Source: Planctomycetaceae bacterium (GTDB taxonomy: Bacteria; Planctomycetota; Phycisphaerae; Phycisphaerales; SM1A02). From it: a stretch of DNA of 36,767 nucleotides. The number at the start of each line of letters is the position of its first letter. The stretch's first letter is position 1. Positions 1 through 7,824 of this stretch are shown one piece after another. The stretch covers positions 1-36,767 of the forward strand of contig JAJTGK010000064.1 of NCBI GenBank assembly GCA_021297815.1, given 5' to 3'. The translations under genes were made by a program, and so were the position numbers. A model generated the notes under the pieces. It saw only the letters and a program-made list of their open reading frames with translations. It ran no database searches and had not been told where the DNA came from.

Positions 1-1
1 C

Positions 2-400
2 GCCGCGCCCGGTACGGGCGTCATCGCGGGCGCCGCGGTTCGCGCGGTGCTCGAGATGATCGGCGTGCAGGACTGCCTCACCAAGGTCTACGGTTCGAGC
101 AACCCGAAGAATGTCGTCAAGGCGACGCTCGGCGCCCTCGAGACGCTTCGCACCCGCCAGCAGGTCGAGGCGCTTCGCGGCGTCACCCTGCCCGAGACGG
201 GCGTCGAAGAGGCGATCAAGCGCGGAATGGCCTTCATGCCGCAGACCAAGGGCGGCGAGAAGATGGCCGCTCCGAAGAACACCGTCGGCGAGGAGAACCG
301 CCGCGGTGGCCGCGGTGGCCCGCGTCGCGGCGGACCGCGTCGCGACCGTGGTTCCGAGGGTGGCGGCGAGGCCGCAGCGCCCGCGGCTCCGACCGCGTGA
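2..400 (+). CDS. rpsE: 30S ribosomal protein S5, C-terminal part
   Basis: This is the 3' end of the S5 gene; the N-terminal half lies outside the window. S5 sits in the small subunit near the decoding site and contributes to accuracy and mRNA unwinding. The reading frame opens at base 2 with the conserved C-terminal block [18 protein letters not shown], followed by [20 protein letters not shown], which is diagnostic for S5. The last roughly 50 residues go beyond the usual S5 end and form a low-complexity tail with several RGG/GPRRGG units and an Ala/Pro-rich terminus. The gene leads the + strand ribosomal run and is followed by a 239-base spacer before rplO, where rpmD (L30) is found in many other bacteria. 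Identity is secure; the role of the tail is unknown. Confidence 0.97.
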   Translation, partial: AAPGTGVIAGAAVRAVLEMIGVQDCLTKVYGSSNPKNVVKATLGALETLRTRQQVEALRGVTLPETGVEEAIKRGMAFMPQTKGGEKMAAPKNTVGEENRRGGRGGPRRGGPRRDRGSEGGGEAAAPAAPTA

Positions 401-603
401 GCCAGGCAGGCTTCGCAGCGTGATTCGCCCGTCGGCCGTGAAACGACCGACATCAGTCGAACGACGCGACGGAGTGTGCCCAGCGTCAGGAGCAGCATGA
501 AAGTGCTGCGAGAACGAGACACGAGCCTCTGCGAACGCCCGCACGACCGGTGCGGCGCGCGCGGAGGCGAGAACAGGCAAGCCAGCGAGACGAACGCAGA
601 TTG

Positions 604-622
604 CCGGATCGAACCGATCCGG
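604..622 (+). promoter_or_regulatory. Hairpin in the rpsE-rplO spacer
   Basis: CCGGATCG (604-611) and CGATCCGG (615-622) form a perfect 8-bp inverted repeat around AAC, 17 bases before the rplO start. No T-run follows, so it is not an intrinsic terminator. The rest of the spacer (401-603) holds no convincing gene. The hairpin may protect or pace the mRNA just ahead of rplO, but this is inference from position only. Confidence 0.45.
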
Positions 623-639
623 ATTGGAGAGTTCCAGCC

Positions 640-1089
640 ATGATGATCCACGACATCACCGCCAAGGTCGGGCCGCACAAGAAGCGCAAGCGCGTCGGCC
701 GTGGCGAGGCGAGCGGCAAGGGCGGCACCTCGGGCCGCGGCCACAAGGGTGCGAAGAGCCGCGCCGGCTGGAACAGCCGTCCGTCCTACGCCGGCGGTGC
801 GACGCCGTTCGCGCGTCGCTTCCCGAAGCGTGGCTTCTCGAACGCGGGCTTCCGCGTCGAGTACTACGTGGCCAATGTCCGCGACCTCGAGAAGAACTTC
901 GAGTCCGGCGCGACGATCGACATCGACGCGCTCGTGAAGCTCGGCCTCGTGCCGAACGCGAAGATCGGCCTCAAGGTGCTCGGCACCGGCGACCTCAAGA
1001 AGAAGTTCACCGTCGTCGCCGCCGCGTTCAGCGCGAGCGCGAAGGCGAAGATCGAGGCCGCCGGCGGCACCTGCACGGTGGCCGCCTGA
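640..1089 (+). CDS. rplO: 50S ribosomal protein L15
   Basis: L15 is a late-assembling large-subunit protein. The 149-residue product begins MMIHDITAKVGPHKKRKR and carries the L15 signature VGRGEASGKGGTSGRGHKG (near residues 19-37), followed by the basic FARRFPKRGFSN segment and a globular C-terminal half. Length is normal for the family. The ATG at 640 (or the adjacent ATG at 643) fits homologous N-termini and has a purine-rich GGAGAG about 8 bases upstream; the reading frame stays open further upstream, but that sequence is unlike L15. It lies between rpsE and secY as in a standard spc operon. Confidence 0.97.
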   Translation: MMIHDITAKVGPHKKRKRVGRGEASGKGGTSGRGHKGAKSRAGWNSRPSYAGGATPFARRFPKRGFSNAGFRVEYYVANVRDLEKNFESGATIDIDALVKLGLVPNAKIGLKVLGTGDLKKKFTVVAAAFSASAKAKIEAAGGTCTVAA

Positions 1090-1212
1090 TCGGTTGAGAG
1101 CCGCGCGGTCCGTCTGACGGGCCGCGCGGTGTCTTGAGATGCACGGATGGAGCGGGGGCCCCGTCGAGGGGCCGCAGAGCACGACGAGATTCAGCGCAGA
1201 GATCCAGCCACG

Positions 1213-2628
1213 ATGCTGCAAGCCTTCGCGAACATCTTCAAGATCCCCGATCTGCGTCGCCGCGTGTTCTTCACGCTCGGCATGCTCGCGATCTATCGCG
1301 TCGGCTTCGTCATTCCGCTCGTCGGCGTCGACCAGCTGCAGCTGAAGGAAGCGGCCGAGAAGGCCTCCGAGGGTTCGTCGGGCTTCGGCCGCATCCTCGA
1401 GTACGCGTCGATCTTCTCGGGCGGCAGCCTGCAGCAGTCGACGATCTTCGGCCTCGGCATCATGCCGTACATCACGGCGTCGATCATCTTCCAGCTCCTG
1501 ACGACGGTGTACAAGCCGCTCCAGGACCTGAAGAAGGACGGCGTCTCGGGTCAGACCAAGATCAACGAGTACACCCGCTACGCGGCCGTCGGACTCTGCT
1601 TCCTGCAGGGCCTGATGTGGCTCTCGTACCTGCGCAGCCAGGGCCTCGTGCAGGCGAACTTCCTCACGGGCGGCGGCATGGTGGTGTTCTACGCCGCCGG
1701 CATCGCGGGCCTGACCGCGGGCAGCCTGTTCCTGATGTGGCTTGGCGAGCAGATCGACAAGTACGGCATCGGCAACGGCATCTCGCTCATCCTGACCGCG
1801 GGCATCCTCGCCCGCATGCCCGATGCGATCTCGTGGGTGGTCGACAACTTCCAGTGGTCGATCCAGACCGAGCCGGGCAAGCTCAGCCCCATCGGCCTGA
1901 TCCTGCTCATCGGAGGCTTCGTGTTCGTGGTCGCGGGCGCGGTGATCATCACCGTGGCGCAGCGCCGCATTCCGATCCAGCAGGCGAAGCACACCCGCGG
2001 TCGTCGCGTGTACGGCGGCCAGCGCCAGTATCTGCCGCTGCGCCTCAACCACGCGGGCGTCATGCCCATCGTGTTCGCCAGCTCCCTGATGATCTTCCCC
2101 TCCAGCATCTTCGCGTGGCTCCAGGCCCGCGCGGTCGCTGGCAACTGGCCCGACTGGATGCAGTCGACGACGAGCTTCCTCGCCGCGAATGTGCAGATGG
2201 GTCAGTTCCCGTACATCTTCCTCGAGATCGTCCTGATCTTCTTCTTCAGCTACTTCTGGACGACCGTGCAGTTCAGCCCCGACGAGATGTCGAAGCAGCT
2301 GAAGCAGCATGGCTCGTTCATCCCTGGCTACCGCCCGGGTCCGCGCACCGCGGAGTACCTCGAGACCGTGATGGAGCGCATCACCTATGTGGGCGCGGGC
2401 TTCCTCGCGGCGATCGCGATCATCCCGACCGTGGTGTCGTACAGCATGGGCATTCCTCCGAATGTCTCGCAGTTCCTCGGCGGCACGGGCCTGCTCATCG
2501 TGGTGAGCGTCGGACTCGACCTGATCCAGCGCATCGAGGCGAACCTCCTCATGCGCAACTACTCGGGCTTCCTCGCCGACGGTCCCAACGACCCCAAGGC
2601 TCCGCGCATCCGGAGTAGGCAAGGCTGA
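1213..2628 (+). CDS. secY: Protein translocase subunit SecY
   Basis: SecY is the channel subunit of the SecYEG translocon in the inner membrane. The 471-residue product shows about ten hydrophobic segments, beginning with FFTLGMLAIYRVGFVIPLVG, and contains the conserved plug-region block SGGSLQQSTIFGLGIMPYI and the motif GNGISLILTAGI. The late cytoplasmic loop FIPGYRPGPRTAEYLE precedes the last membrane segments. The ATG at 1213 is preferred because MLQAFANIFKIPDLRRR matches SecY N-termini; an in-frame upstream ATG at 1147 would add 22 residues unlike the family. adk, often found after secY, is absent: map starts one base after the secY stop codon. Slightly longer than the E. coli protein. 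Confidence 0.97.
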   Translation: MLQAFANIFKIPDLRRRVFFTLGMLAIYRVGFVIPLVGVDQLQLKEAAEKASEGSSGFGRILEYASIFSGGSLQQSTIFGLGIMPYITASIIFQLLTTVYKPLQDLKKDGVSGQTKINEYTRYAAVGLCFLQGLMWLSYLRSQGLVQANFLTGGGMVVFYAAGIAGLTAGSLFLMWLGEQIDKYGIGNGISLILTAGILARMPDAISWVVDNFQWSIQTEPGKLSPIGLILLIGGFVFVVAGAVIITVAQRRIPIQQAKHTRGRRVYGGQRQYLPLRLNHAGVMPIVFASSLMIFPSSIFAWLQARAVAGNWPDWMQSTTSFLAANVQMGQFPYIFLEIVLIFFFSYFWTTVQFSPDEMSKQLKQHGSFIPGYRPGPRTAEYLETVMERITYVGAGFLAAIAIIPTVVSYSMGIPPNVSQFLGGTGLLIVVSVGLDLIQRIEANLLMRNYSGFLADGPNDPKAPRIRSRQG

Positions 2629-2629
2629 C

Positions 2630-3571
2630 ATGAACCGCGGCGATTCGACCATCGCCCTCACGAACGGCGCGCGTGCCCGCGAGGGCAAGCGCGCCGTGTC
2701 GCCGCGCCCTGTGGTCGCGCTGCGGTCGGTCGAGGAGATCGTTGCGATCGCGAAGGCCGGCGAACTCGCTGCCCGTGCGCTCGAGGCCGCCCGCTCGGCC
2801 TGCGTTGCGGGCTGCACGACCGCCGACATCGATCGTGCCGCGCGCGCGGTGATCGTCGATGGCGGGGGAGAGGCGCTCTTCCTCGGATACCGCGGTGCAG
2901 GCCGCGCATCGGTCGAGCGCAACGCGTATCCCGCGGTCACCTGCATCAGCGTGAACGAAGAGCTCGTGCACGGCGTGCCTGGCGCGCGGGTCGTGTGCGA
3001 GGGCGATGTGGTCGCGATCGATGTCGGCGTGCGTCTCGACGGCTGGTGCGCGGACTGCGCCACCACGGTCGGGGTCGGCACGATCGACGCTGAATCGATG
3101 CGACTCCTCGCGTGTGGCGAGCGCATGCTCGATGCCGCTGTCGGCATGGTGGTTCCCGGCCGTCGCTGGAGCGATGTCGCGCGAACCGTCGAGGCGATCG
3201 CCAGCGATGCAGGCTTCGCCGTCGCCGTCGACTTCGTCGGCCATGGCATCGGCCGCGAACTGCATGAAGCCCCGCAGGTTCCGTGCGCGCTCAACGCCGC
3301 GTACCTCGAGAACGGCGACTTCACGCTGCGCCCGGGCATGGTGCTCGCGATCGAGCCCATGATCGTGTCGGAGCGCCCCTCGCGGAACGAGCGTGGCGAG
3401 CTTGTCGGCCCACGCGCCACGCTTTCGAGCGACGGCTGGACCGTCCGCGTCGACTCTGGCGCGCGCAGCTGCCACTTCGAGCACACGATCGCGGTCGGCC
3501 GCCTCGGCGCGACCGTGCTCACCCCATCGAACAACACCGTTGCCGCCGCGGCCCTGCGCCGCGCCGGCTGA
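2630..3571 (+). CDS. map: Type I methionine aminopeptidase
   Basis: This enzyme removes the initiator methionine from nascent proteins in the cytoplasm. The 313-residue protein has all metal-site residues of the family: H114 in the VNEELVHGVP block, D131 (AIDVGV), D142 (WCADCA), H205 (GHGIGRELHE), E242 (AIEPM) and E284 (FEHTIAV). The D131-D142 and D142-H205 spacings are those of E. coli MetAP. The stretch between the two glutamates is longer than usual by about ten residues, and the first about 30 residues form a basic, low-complexity extension. The start codon follows the secY stop by a single base, implying coupled translation in the ribosomal operon. Confidence 0.96.
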   Translation: MNRGDSTIALTNGARAREGKRAVSPRPVVALRSVEEIVAIAKAGELAARALEAARSACVAGCTTADIDRAARAVIVDGGGEALFLGYRGAGRASVERNAYPAVTCISVNEELVHGVPGARVVCEGDVVAIDVGVRLDGWCADCATTVGVGTIDAESMRLLACGERMLDAAVGMVVPGRRWSDVARTVEAIASDAGFAVAVDFVGHGIGRELHEAPQVPCALNAAYLENGDFTLRPGMVLAIEPMIVSERPSRNERGELVGPRATLSSDGWTVRVDSGARSCHFEHTIAVGRLGATVLTPSNNTVAAAALRRAG

Positions 3572-3625
3572 TCCAGTCAGTCACCCCAGAAGAGAAACAC
3601 CGAGAACGCAAGGTCTGCACCGAAG

Positions 3626-3841
3626 ATGGCCAAGGAAGACAAGATTACGCTCGACGCGGAAGTGACGGAGGCGCTGCCGAACGCGATGTTCAAGGTGCGG
3701 CTCCAGAACGACCAGGAGATCCTGGCCCACGTCAGCGGCAAGATGCGGAAGTTCTTCATCCGCATCCTTCCCGGCGACAAGGTGACCGTGGAGATGAGCC
3801 CGTACGACATGACCAAGGGCCGCATCGTCTATCGGTTCTGA
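3626..3841 (+). CDS. infA: Translation initiation factor IF-1
   Basis: IF-1 binds the A site of the 30S subunit during initiation. The 71-residue S1-like OB-fold protein begins [19 protein letters not shown] and contains the family blocks [20 protein letters not shown] and [20 protein letters not shown], ending GRIVYRF. Length is exactly typical. It lies 54 bases after map and 82 bases before rpmJ, the classical infA-rpmJ-rpsM order. Confidence 0.98.
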   Translation: MAKEDKITLDAEVTEALPNAMFKVRLQNDQEILAHVSGKMRKFFIRILPGDKVTVEMSPYDMTKGRIVYRF

Positions 3842-3923
3842 GACCAGGCCGAGAACCTCGCAAGACACGCGCCTCCCCAACGGGAGCCGCTCGCCAGACG
3901 ACCGTGAGACTTAGGAGAACGCC

Positions 3924-4040
3924 ATGAAGGTTCGCTCAAGCATCAAGCGCCGCACCCGCGATTGCCAGATCGTTGTCCGCAAGGGCAAGCGCTTCGTGAT
4001 CAACAAGAAGAATCCCCGGCTCAAGCAGCGCCAGGGCTGA
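3924..4040 (+). CDS. rpmJ: 50S ribosomal protein L36 without the full zinc site
   Basis: A 38-codon gene encoding L36, the smallest protein of the large subunit. The product begins [20 protein letters not shown] and ends NPRLKQRQG, matching the family over its whole length. The usual Cys-Cys-Cys-His zinc site is largely missing: only Cys14 remains, with Thr at position 11, Asn in the region of the third Cys, and Arg in place of the His. It therefore resembles a C-minus L36 that folds without zinc. A good ribosome-binding site (TTAGGAGA) sits 6-8 bases before the ATG. Confidence 0.96.
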   Translation: MKVRSSIKRRTRDCQIVVRKGKRFVINKKNPRLKQRQG

Positions 4041-4073
4041 TTTCGGCGGAGATTCCGCTACCATGTCCCATTC

Positions 4074-4095
4074 CCCCTCGGTCGACCCCGAGGGG
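4074..4095 (+). promoter_or_regulatory. Hairpin between rpmJ and rpsM
   Basis: CCCCTCGG (4074-4081) and CCGAGGGG (4088-4095) form a perfect 8-bp stem with a six-base loop. No T-run follows, so read-through into rpsM is expected. It lies 37 bases ahead of the rpsM start, the place where alpha operons often carry a translational control structure. In E. coli that control is exerted by S4, whose gene is not in this cluster. A tiny ORF (4105-4131, MTRGFDGA) lies between hairpin and rpsM. Function inferred only from position. Confidence 0.45.
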
Positions 4096-4132
4096 TCCAG
4101 CCGCATGACCCGCGGCTTTGACGGAGCCTGAA

Positions 4133-4510
4133 ATGCCTCGTATCGCTGGTATCGACATCCCTGACAAGAAGAAGATCGGCGTCTCGCTGCGCTACATCTT
4201 TGGCATCGGTCCCAAGGTCGCGCTCGAAATCCTGCGCGAAGTTGGCATCGACCCCGAGACTCGCACCAACGAGCTCAAGGAGCAGCAGATCGCCCAGATC
4301 GCGGGCATCATCGACGCGAAGATCGTGGTCGAGGGTGCGCTGCGTCGTCAGATCCAGCAGGACATCCAGCGCCTGAAGGACATCAAGAGCTACCGCGGCG
4401 ACCGTCACCGCAGGTCGTTGCCTGTCCACGGACAGCGCACGCGCTCGAACTCCCGTACCCGCAAGGGCAAGAAGAAGACCGTCGCCGGCAAGAAGGGCGT
4501 GAAGGGCTGA
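4133..4510 (+). CDS. rpsM: 30S ribosomal protein S13
   Basis: S13 is in the head of the small subunit and contacts the large subunit and the P-site tRNA. The 125-residue product begins MPRIAGIDIPDKKKI and has the S13 blocks YIFGIGPKVALEIL (helix-hairpin-helix-like), SYRGDRHRRSLPVHGQRT and the basic tail SNSRTRKGKKKTVAGKK. An in-frame TTG at 4118 would add five residues; the ATG at 4133 is chosen because homologues start MxRIAG and GGAG lies seven bases upstream. First gene of the alpha-operon part. Confidence 0.97.
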   Translation: MPRIAGIDIPDKKKIGVSLRYIFGIGPKVALEILREVGIDPETRTNELKEQQIAQIAGIIDAKIVVEGALRRQIQQDIQRLKDIKSYRGDRHRRSLPVHGQRTRSNSRTRKGKKKTVAGKKGVKG

Positions 4511-4641
4511 TCCTTGCGGCCACGGGCGCCTTTGGCGCGCCGCGGCCCACGGAGGTCTTCGGTCGCGCCGCCTGACGGCGCTCCGAAGCCAGTGCCTAGA
4601 ACCGTCCGACACGGCAGAGAAAGACAAGCAGAGATACGACG

Positions 4642-5043
4642 ATGAACACGCCAACCCCGGCATCAGCAGGTTCGACGAAGAAGAAGGTCCGCAAGAACGT
4701 GACGCGAGGCATCGTGCATGTGAACGCGACCTTCAACAACACCCTTGTGACCATCACCGACACGAGCGGCGAGACCATCTCGTGGGACTCGGCCGGCACG
4801 GTCGGCTTCAAGGGCGCCCGCAAGTCGACTCCGTTCGCGGCAAGCCGCGCCTCGGAGAAGGCGGTCGGCAAGGCGAAGCGCGTCGGCCTCAAGGAGGTCG
4901 AGGTTCGCGTGAAGGGCCCAGGTCCGGGCCGCGAAAGCGCGATCACCGCGCTGCAGGCCAACGGCCTCAAGGTCACCGCGATCGAGGATCACACCGCGAT
5001 CCCGTTCAACGGCTGCCGTCCCCCGAAGAAGCGCCGCGTCTGA
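4642..5043 (+). CDS. rpsK: 30S ribosomal protein S11
   Basis: S11 lines the platform of the 30S subunit near the mRNA exit. The 133-residue protein has the family blocks [31 protein letters not shown] and [20 protein letters not shown], and ends [13 protein letters not shown] as S11 does. The first about 14 residues are a Pro/Ser/Thr/Lys-rich extension usual for the family. In many bacteria rpsD (S4) follows; here a 196-base gap leads straight to rpoA. Confidence 0.98.
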   Translation: MNTPTPASAGSTKKKVRKNVTRGIVHVNATFNNTLVTITDTSGETISWDSAGTVGFKGARKSTPFAASRASEKAVGKAKRVGLKEVEVRVKGPGPGRESAITALQANGLKVTAIEDHTAIPFNGCRPPKKRRV

Positions 5044-5106
5044 CGCGGCCGTGAAGTGGACGCAGGCCGCGCCCATCGGGTGCGCCCGCGTCGAGTAAAC
5101 CAAGTT

Positions 5107-5194
5107 GCTCCTGCGCACAGCAGGGCACCCGTCTTCCGGCAGGAGCGGGCCGCCCGACAGGCGCAGGGAGTCTCGAGCCAGGCGCTTGCGCCTG
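5107..5194 (+). promoter_or_regulatory. Structured leader ahead of rpoA
   Basis: Two inverted repeats occupy the rpsK-rpoA gap. GCTCCTGC (5107-5114) pairs with GCAGGAGC (5139-5146) around a 24-base loop, and CAGGCG (5179-5184) pairs with CGCCTG (5189-5194) around CTTG. No T-run follows either. This is the slot where rpsD would sit, so the structures may have a control or RNA-processing role; that is inference. Confidence 0.4.
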
Positions 5195-5239
5195 CACAGG
5201 CCTGCCGGAACGCCCCCTGTGGGCAATGGAGCGAATGTG

Positions 5240-6250
5240 ATGCATCTCAGTTGGCGCGGGCTCGACCTTCCCGCATCCGTCCAGGTCGATCAGCGGAGCC
5301 GCACCCAGACCTTCGCCCGTTTCACGGCGGAGCCGTTTGAGCCGGGCTTCGGCACCACCGTCGGCAACAGCCTCCGTCGCGTGCTGCTCTCGGCCATCGA
5401 GGGCGCGGCGATCACGAAGGTGAAGATCAAGGGCGTCACCCACGAGTTCTCGACGATCCCGGGCGTGCTCGAGGATGTCGTCGACATCATCCTGAACATC
5501 AAGGGCGTCGTCATCGCGATGGACGGCGACGGCCCGAAGACGATGCGCCTCTCGGCCGAGGGCCCAGGCGATGTCACCGCCGAGCTCATCGAGTGCGATG
5601 CGTCGATCCAGATCCTCAACCCCGACAAGGTCATCGCCACCCTGACCGACAAGATCGACTTCGATGTCGAGTTCACCGTCGAGAAGGGCCGTGGCTACCT
5701 GCCCGCGAGCGAGCAGATCGCGAAGGACGGCATCGAAGGCAAGGATCAGGTCGTCGGCGAGATTCCGATCGACGCGATCTTCTCGCCCGTGCAGCGCGTG
5801 CGCTTCTCGACCGAGGACACCCGTCTCGGTCAGCAGACGAACTACCAGAAGCTCATCCTCGACATCTGGACCAACGGCACCGTCACCCCCGAGATGGCGC
5901 TGGTCGAGGGCGCGAAGATCCTTCGCAAGCACCTCAACCCGTTCGTCCAGTTCGACGAGCTGGGCATGACGCAGGTGTCCGACGAGGTCGCCGCGTCGAA
6001 CGAGCAGGATGACGAGATCATCCGCAAGCTGCGGGCGCCCGTCAGCGAGCTCGAGCTCAGCGTGCGCGCCTCGAACTGCCTTGAGACCGCCAAGATCCGT
6101 ACGGTCGGCGAGCTCGTGCAGCGGAGCGAGGACGACCTGCTCGGCGTGCGCAGCTTCGGCAAGACCTCGCTGCGCGAAGTGAAGCAGGAGCTCGAGAAGC
6201 TCGGGCTCCACCTTGGCTACCCCGTCCCGGACGGGCTGCTGAACGGCTGA
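5240..6250 (+). CDS. rpoA: RNA polymerase alpha subunit
   Basis: RpoA nucleates RNA polymerase assembly and contacts promoter UP elements and activators. The 336-residue product has the N-terminal dimerisation and assembly domain (FEPGFGTTVGNSLRRVLLSA near residues 33-52, and LEDVVDIILNIKGVV) and the C-terminal DNA-binding domain with the helix-hairpin-helix block AKIRTVGELVQRSEDDLL...FGKTSLREVKQEL near residues 285-325. The reading frame stays open upstream, but the ATG at 5240 (MHLSWRGLDLP) fits RpoA N-termini and has GGAG eight bases before it. Followed 105 bases on by rplQ, the standard order. Confidence 0.97.
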   Translation: MHLSWRGLDLPASVQVDQRSRTQTFARFTAEPFEPGFGTTVGNSLRRVLLSAIEGAAITKVKIKGVTHEFSTIPGVLEDVVDIILNIKGVVIAMDGDGPKTMRLSAEGPGDVTAELIECDASIQILNPDKVIATLTDKIDFDVEFTVEKGRGYLPASEQIAKDGIEGKDQVVGEIPIDAIFSPVQRVRFSTEDTRLGQQTNYQKLILDIWTNGTVTPEMALVEGAKILRKHLNPFVQFDELGMTQVSDEVAASNEQDDEIIRKLRAPVSELELSVRASNCLETAKIRTVGELVQRSEDDLLGVRSFGKTSLREVKQELEKLGLHLGYPVPDGLLNG

Positions 6251-6355
6251 TCGCCGCCGGCAGTTGGATCGTGAGTTCCCGCGCGGAGTGCCGCGCGGGT
6301 GAATCGAGAGAATGCGGGCCAGGCCGAGAGGGCCGCGCCCAGATAGGAACGAGTC

Positions 6356-6967
6356 ATGCGTCACCGAGTATTTGGCAAGCAGCTCTGCGTGAAGGAAGAC
6401 CACCGTCGCGCCATGCTCCGCAACCTCGCGGCCGGTCTCTTCGAGCACGGCCAGATCGAGACCACGCTTCCCAAGGCGAAGGCTGTCCAGCCGTTCGTCG
6501 AGAAGCTGATCACGATGGCGAAGCGCTCGGGGCTTGCAAGCCGCCGCGCCATCGCCTCGCGCATCAACGACCGCGCGGTCTTCGCGTGGGTCGCTGACGA
6601 CAATGTCAACGAGGAGAAGAAGGCCTCGCACCCGCTGTGGGATCTTCCCGCCAAGGATGCGATCGAGTTCAACCGCTACGGCGAGCTCCGCAAGGCGCCG
6701 CGCCTCGTGCAGCACCTGATGTCGCGCGTCGCGCCGCTCTACGCCGAGCGTGCGGGTGGCTACACCCGCATCGTGAAGCTCGACAAGCGCCGCGTGGGCG
6801 ACCAGTCGGATCTGGTCATTCTTCAGCTCGTCGGCAAGGAGGACGGTCCGCAGGTCAGCGGTCGCCGTTCGAACCGCCGCCGCACCGCCGACAAGCGCAC
6901 CGCGTTCGCCGCGGAGCGTCGCAAGGCCGGTGGGGCGACCGCGGGCGAGGCGAAGGCCGAGGCCTGA
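6356..6967 (+). CDS. rplQ: 50S ribosomal protein L17 with insertion and basic tail
   Basis: L17 lies at the bottom of the large subunit near the exit tunnel. The product begins MRHRVFGKQLCVKEDHRRAM and has the conserved blocks IETTLPKAKAVQPFVEKLIT and LYAERAGGYTRIVKL. At 203 residues it is much longer than the roughly 120-130 of most bacteria. An insertion of about 35 residues (near 81-116) separates the conserved halves, and a basic, Ala/Arg-rich tail of about 40 residues follows residue 160. Last gene of the ribosomal run; AGGAAC lies just before the ATG. Confidence 0.96.
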   Translation: MRHRVFGKQLCVKEDHRRAMLRNLAAGLFEHGQIETTLPKAKAVQPFVEKLITMAKRSGLASRRAIASRINDRAVFAWVADDNVNEEKKASHPLWDLPAKDAIEFNRYGELRKAPRLVQHLMSRVAPLYAERAGGYTRIVKLDKRRVGDQSDLVILQLVGKEDGPQVSGRRSNRRRTADKRTAFAAERRKAGGATAGEAKAEA

Positions 6968-7009
6968 TCCTCCGTCGCGCGGACCTGTTCGCGCTGCTTT
7001 GATCGCTTT

Positions 7010-7044
7010 CCGCCGCCCCGATTCGTCGGGGCGGCGGTCTTTTT
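7010..7044 (+). terminator. Intrinsic terminator of the ribosomal operon
   Basis: CCGCCGCCCCG (7010-7020) and CGGGGCGGCGG (7027-7037) form a perfect 11-bp stem around ATTCGT, followed by TCTTTTT (7038-7044). It lies 43 bases after the rplQ stop and closes the + strand operon. The opposite strand has no T-run on the other side, so it acts in one direction. Confidence 0.93.
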
Positions 7045-7050
7045 GCGTCG

Positions 7051-7821
7051 TCACACCACGAGGCACCGCCCGCCCGCGAGCCGCTGGCCGGCCATCGCAT
7101 GCAGGCGAGCGTAGAAGCGCATGTCGGCGGCGTTCAAGCGCGCGATGAGGTCGCGCGTCGATGCGGGCAGCGCCGTGGAGTCCGAGCGCTCGGGCGCGCG
7201 ATTCGACTGCCCGAGCTCGACGGGGCCGAGGAGCCCGAGCATGTCGCGCCAGCGCTCGAGACCGCGGTAGAGGCGCGCGGCGCGCCGCACGGCGCCTGCG
7301 AAGGCCTCGAAGCGGTCGAGGAAGCCGACGACATCGAACTCGCGTGCCAGGAAATCGATTGCAGCATCGACCGCCGCGTCTGGGTCGCGGTCGATCTCGT
7401 CGCGGGGGATCCGCGAGAGCTGGTAGCAGTAGTAGTTGCGAGTCTCGGGAGTGACGCCACTCGTCAGGAAGGTGTCGAAGTCCATGTTCGCATCGCTTAC
7501 GGCGCGATGGCGTGGATGCATCTTCTCGCGACGCGTGTATTGGAACAGCGACACAAGCCGCTCCGCAGGCTCGCGGAAGCAAGTCACACGCACGGCATCC
7601 TGCCGCGTGCACGGGAAAGCGTCGCGCGCGGCGTGCCCGATGACAAGCTCGATCCGCATGCGCTCGGTTTCGGAGCGCTTCGCAAACGCCTCCACGATCG
7701 CCGCGTTGTTGCCTCCGTCGAGCTCCAGCGTCTGGTCCGCGGCGTAGAACCTCCGCAGGTACTCCGTAAACGAAGACCCGCCGCACTTCGGCATGTGATC
7801 GAACGCAAGTGGTCGCGGCAT
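7051..7821 (-). CDS. Sulfotransferase-like protein
   Basis: The 256-residue protein resembles PAPS-dependent sulfotransferases of the carbohydrate/heparan type. The N-terminal FDHMPKCGGSSFTEYLRRF (residues 7-25) fits the 5'-phosphosulfate-binding P-loop, PKxGGTS in relatives. VTCFREPAERLVSLFQYTRR (79-98) fits the 3'-phosphate block RxPxERxxSxY. Together these support transfer of a sulfate group, probably to a sugar hydroxyl; the acceptor cannot be read from the sequence. There is no signal peptide, so a cytoplasmic role is expected. It starts three bases after the stop of the upstream lipoprotein hydrolase, so the two are co-transcribed. Its stop lies seven bases from the T-run of the ribosomal terminator on the opposite strand. 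Confidence 0.75.
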   Translation of the reverse strand: MPRPLAFDHMPKCGGSSFTEYLRRFYAADQTLELDGGNNAAIVEAFAKRSETERMRIELVIGHAARDAFPCTRQDAVRVTCFREPAERLVSLFQYTRREKMHPRHRAVSDANMDFDTFLTSGVTPETRNYYCYQLSRIPRDEIDRDPDAAVDAAIDFLAREFDVVGFLDRFEAFAGAVRRAARLYRGLERWRDMLGLLGPVELGQSNRAPERSDSTALPASTRDLIARLNAADMRFYARLHAMAGQRLAGGRCLVV

Positions 7822-7824
7822 CGA

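Noticed and set aside
401-639. Possible rpmD (L30) gene between rpsE and rplO
   Set aside because: All three + frames were read; none resembles L30. A short frame starting near 497 gives an Arg/Cys-rich peptide.
88-3537. A 1149-codon open frame on the - strand across rpsE-map
   Set aside because: Shadow of high GC opposite well-recognised ribosomal genes; Arg/Ala-rich and without domains.
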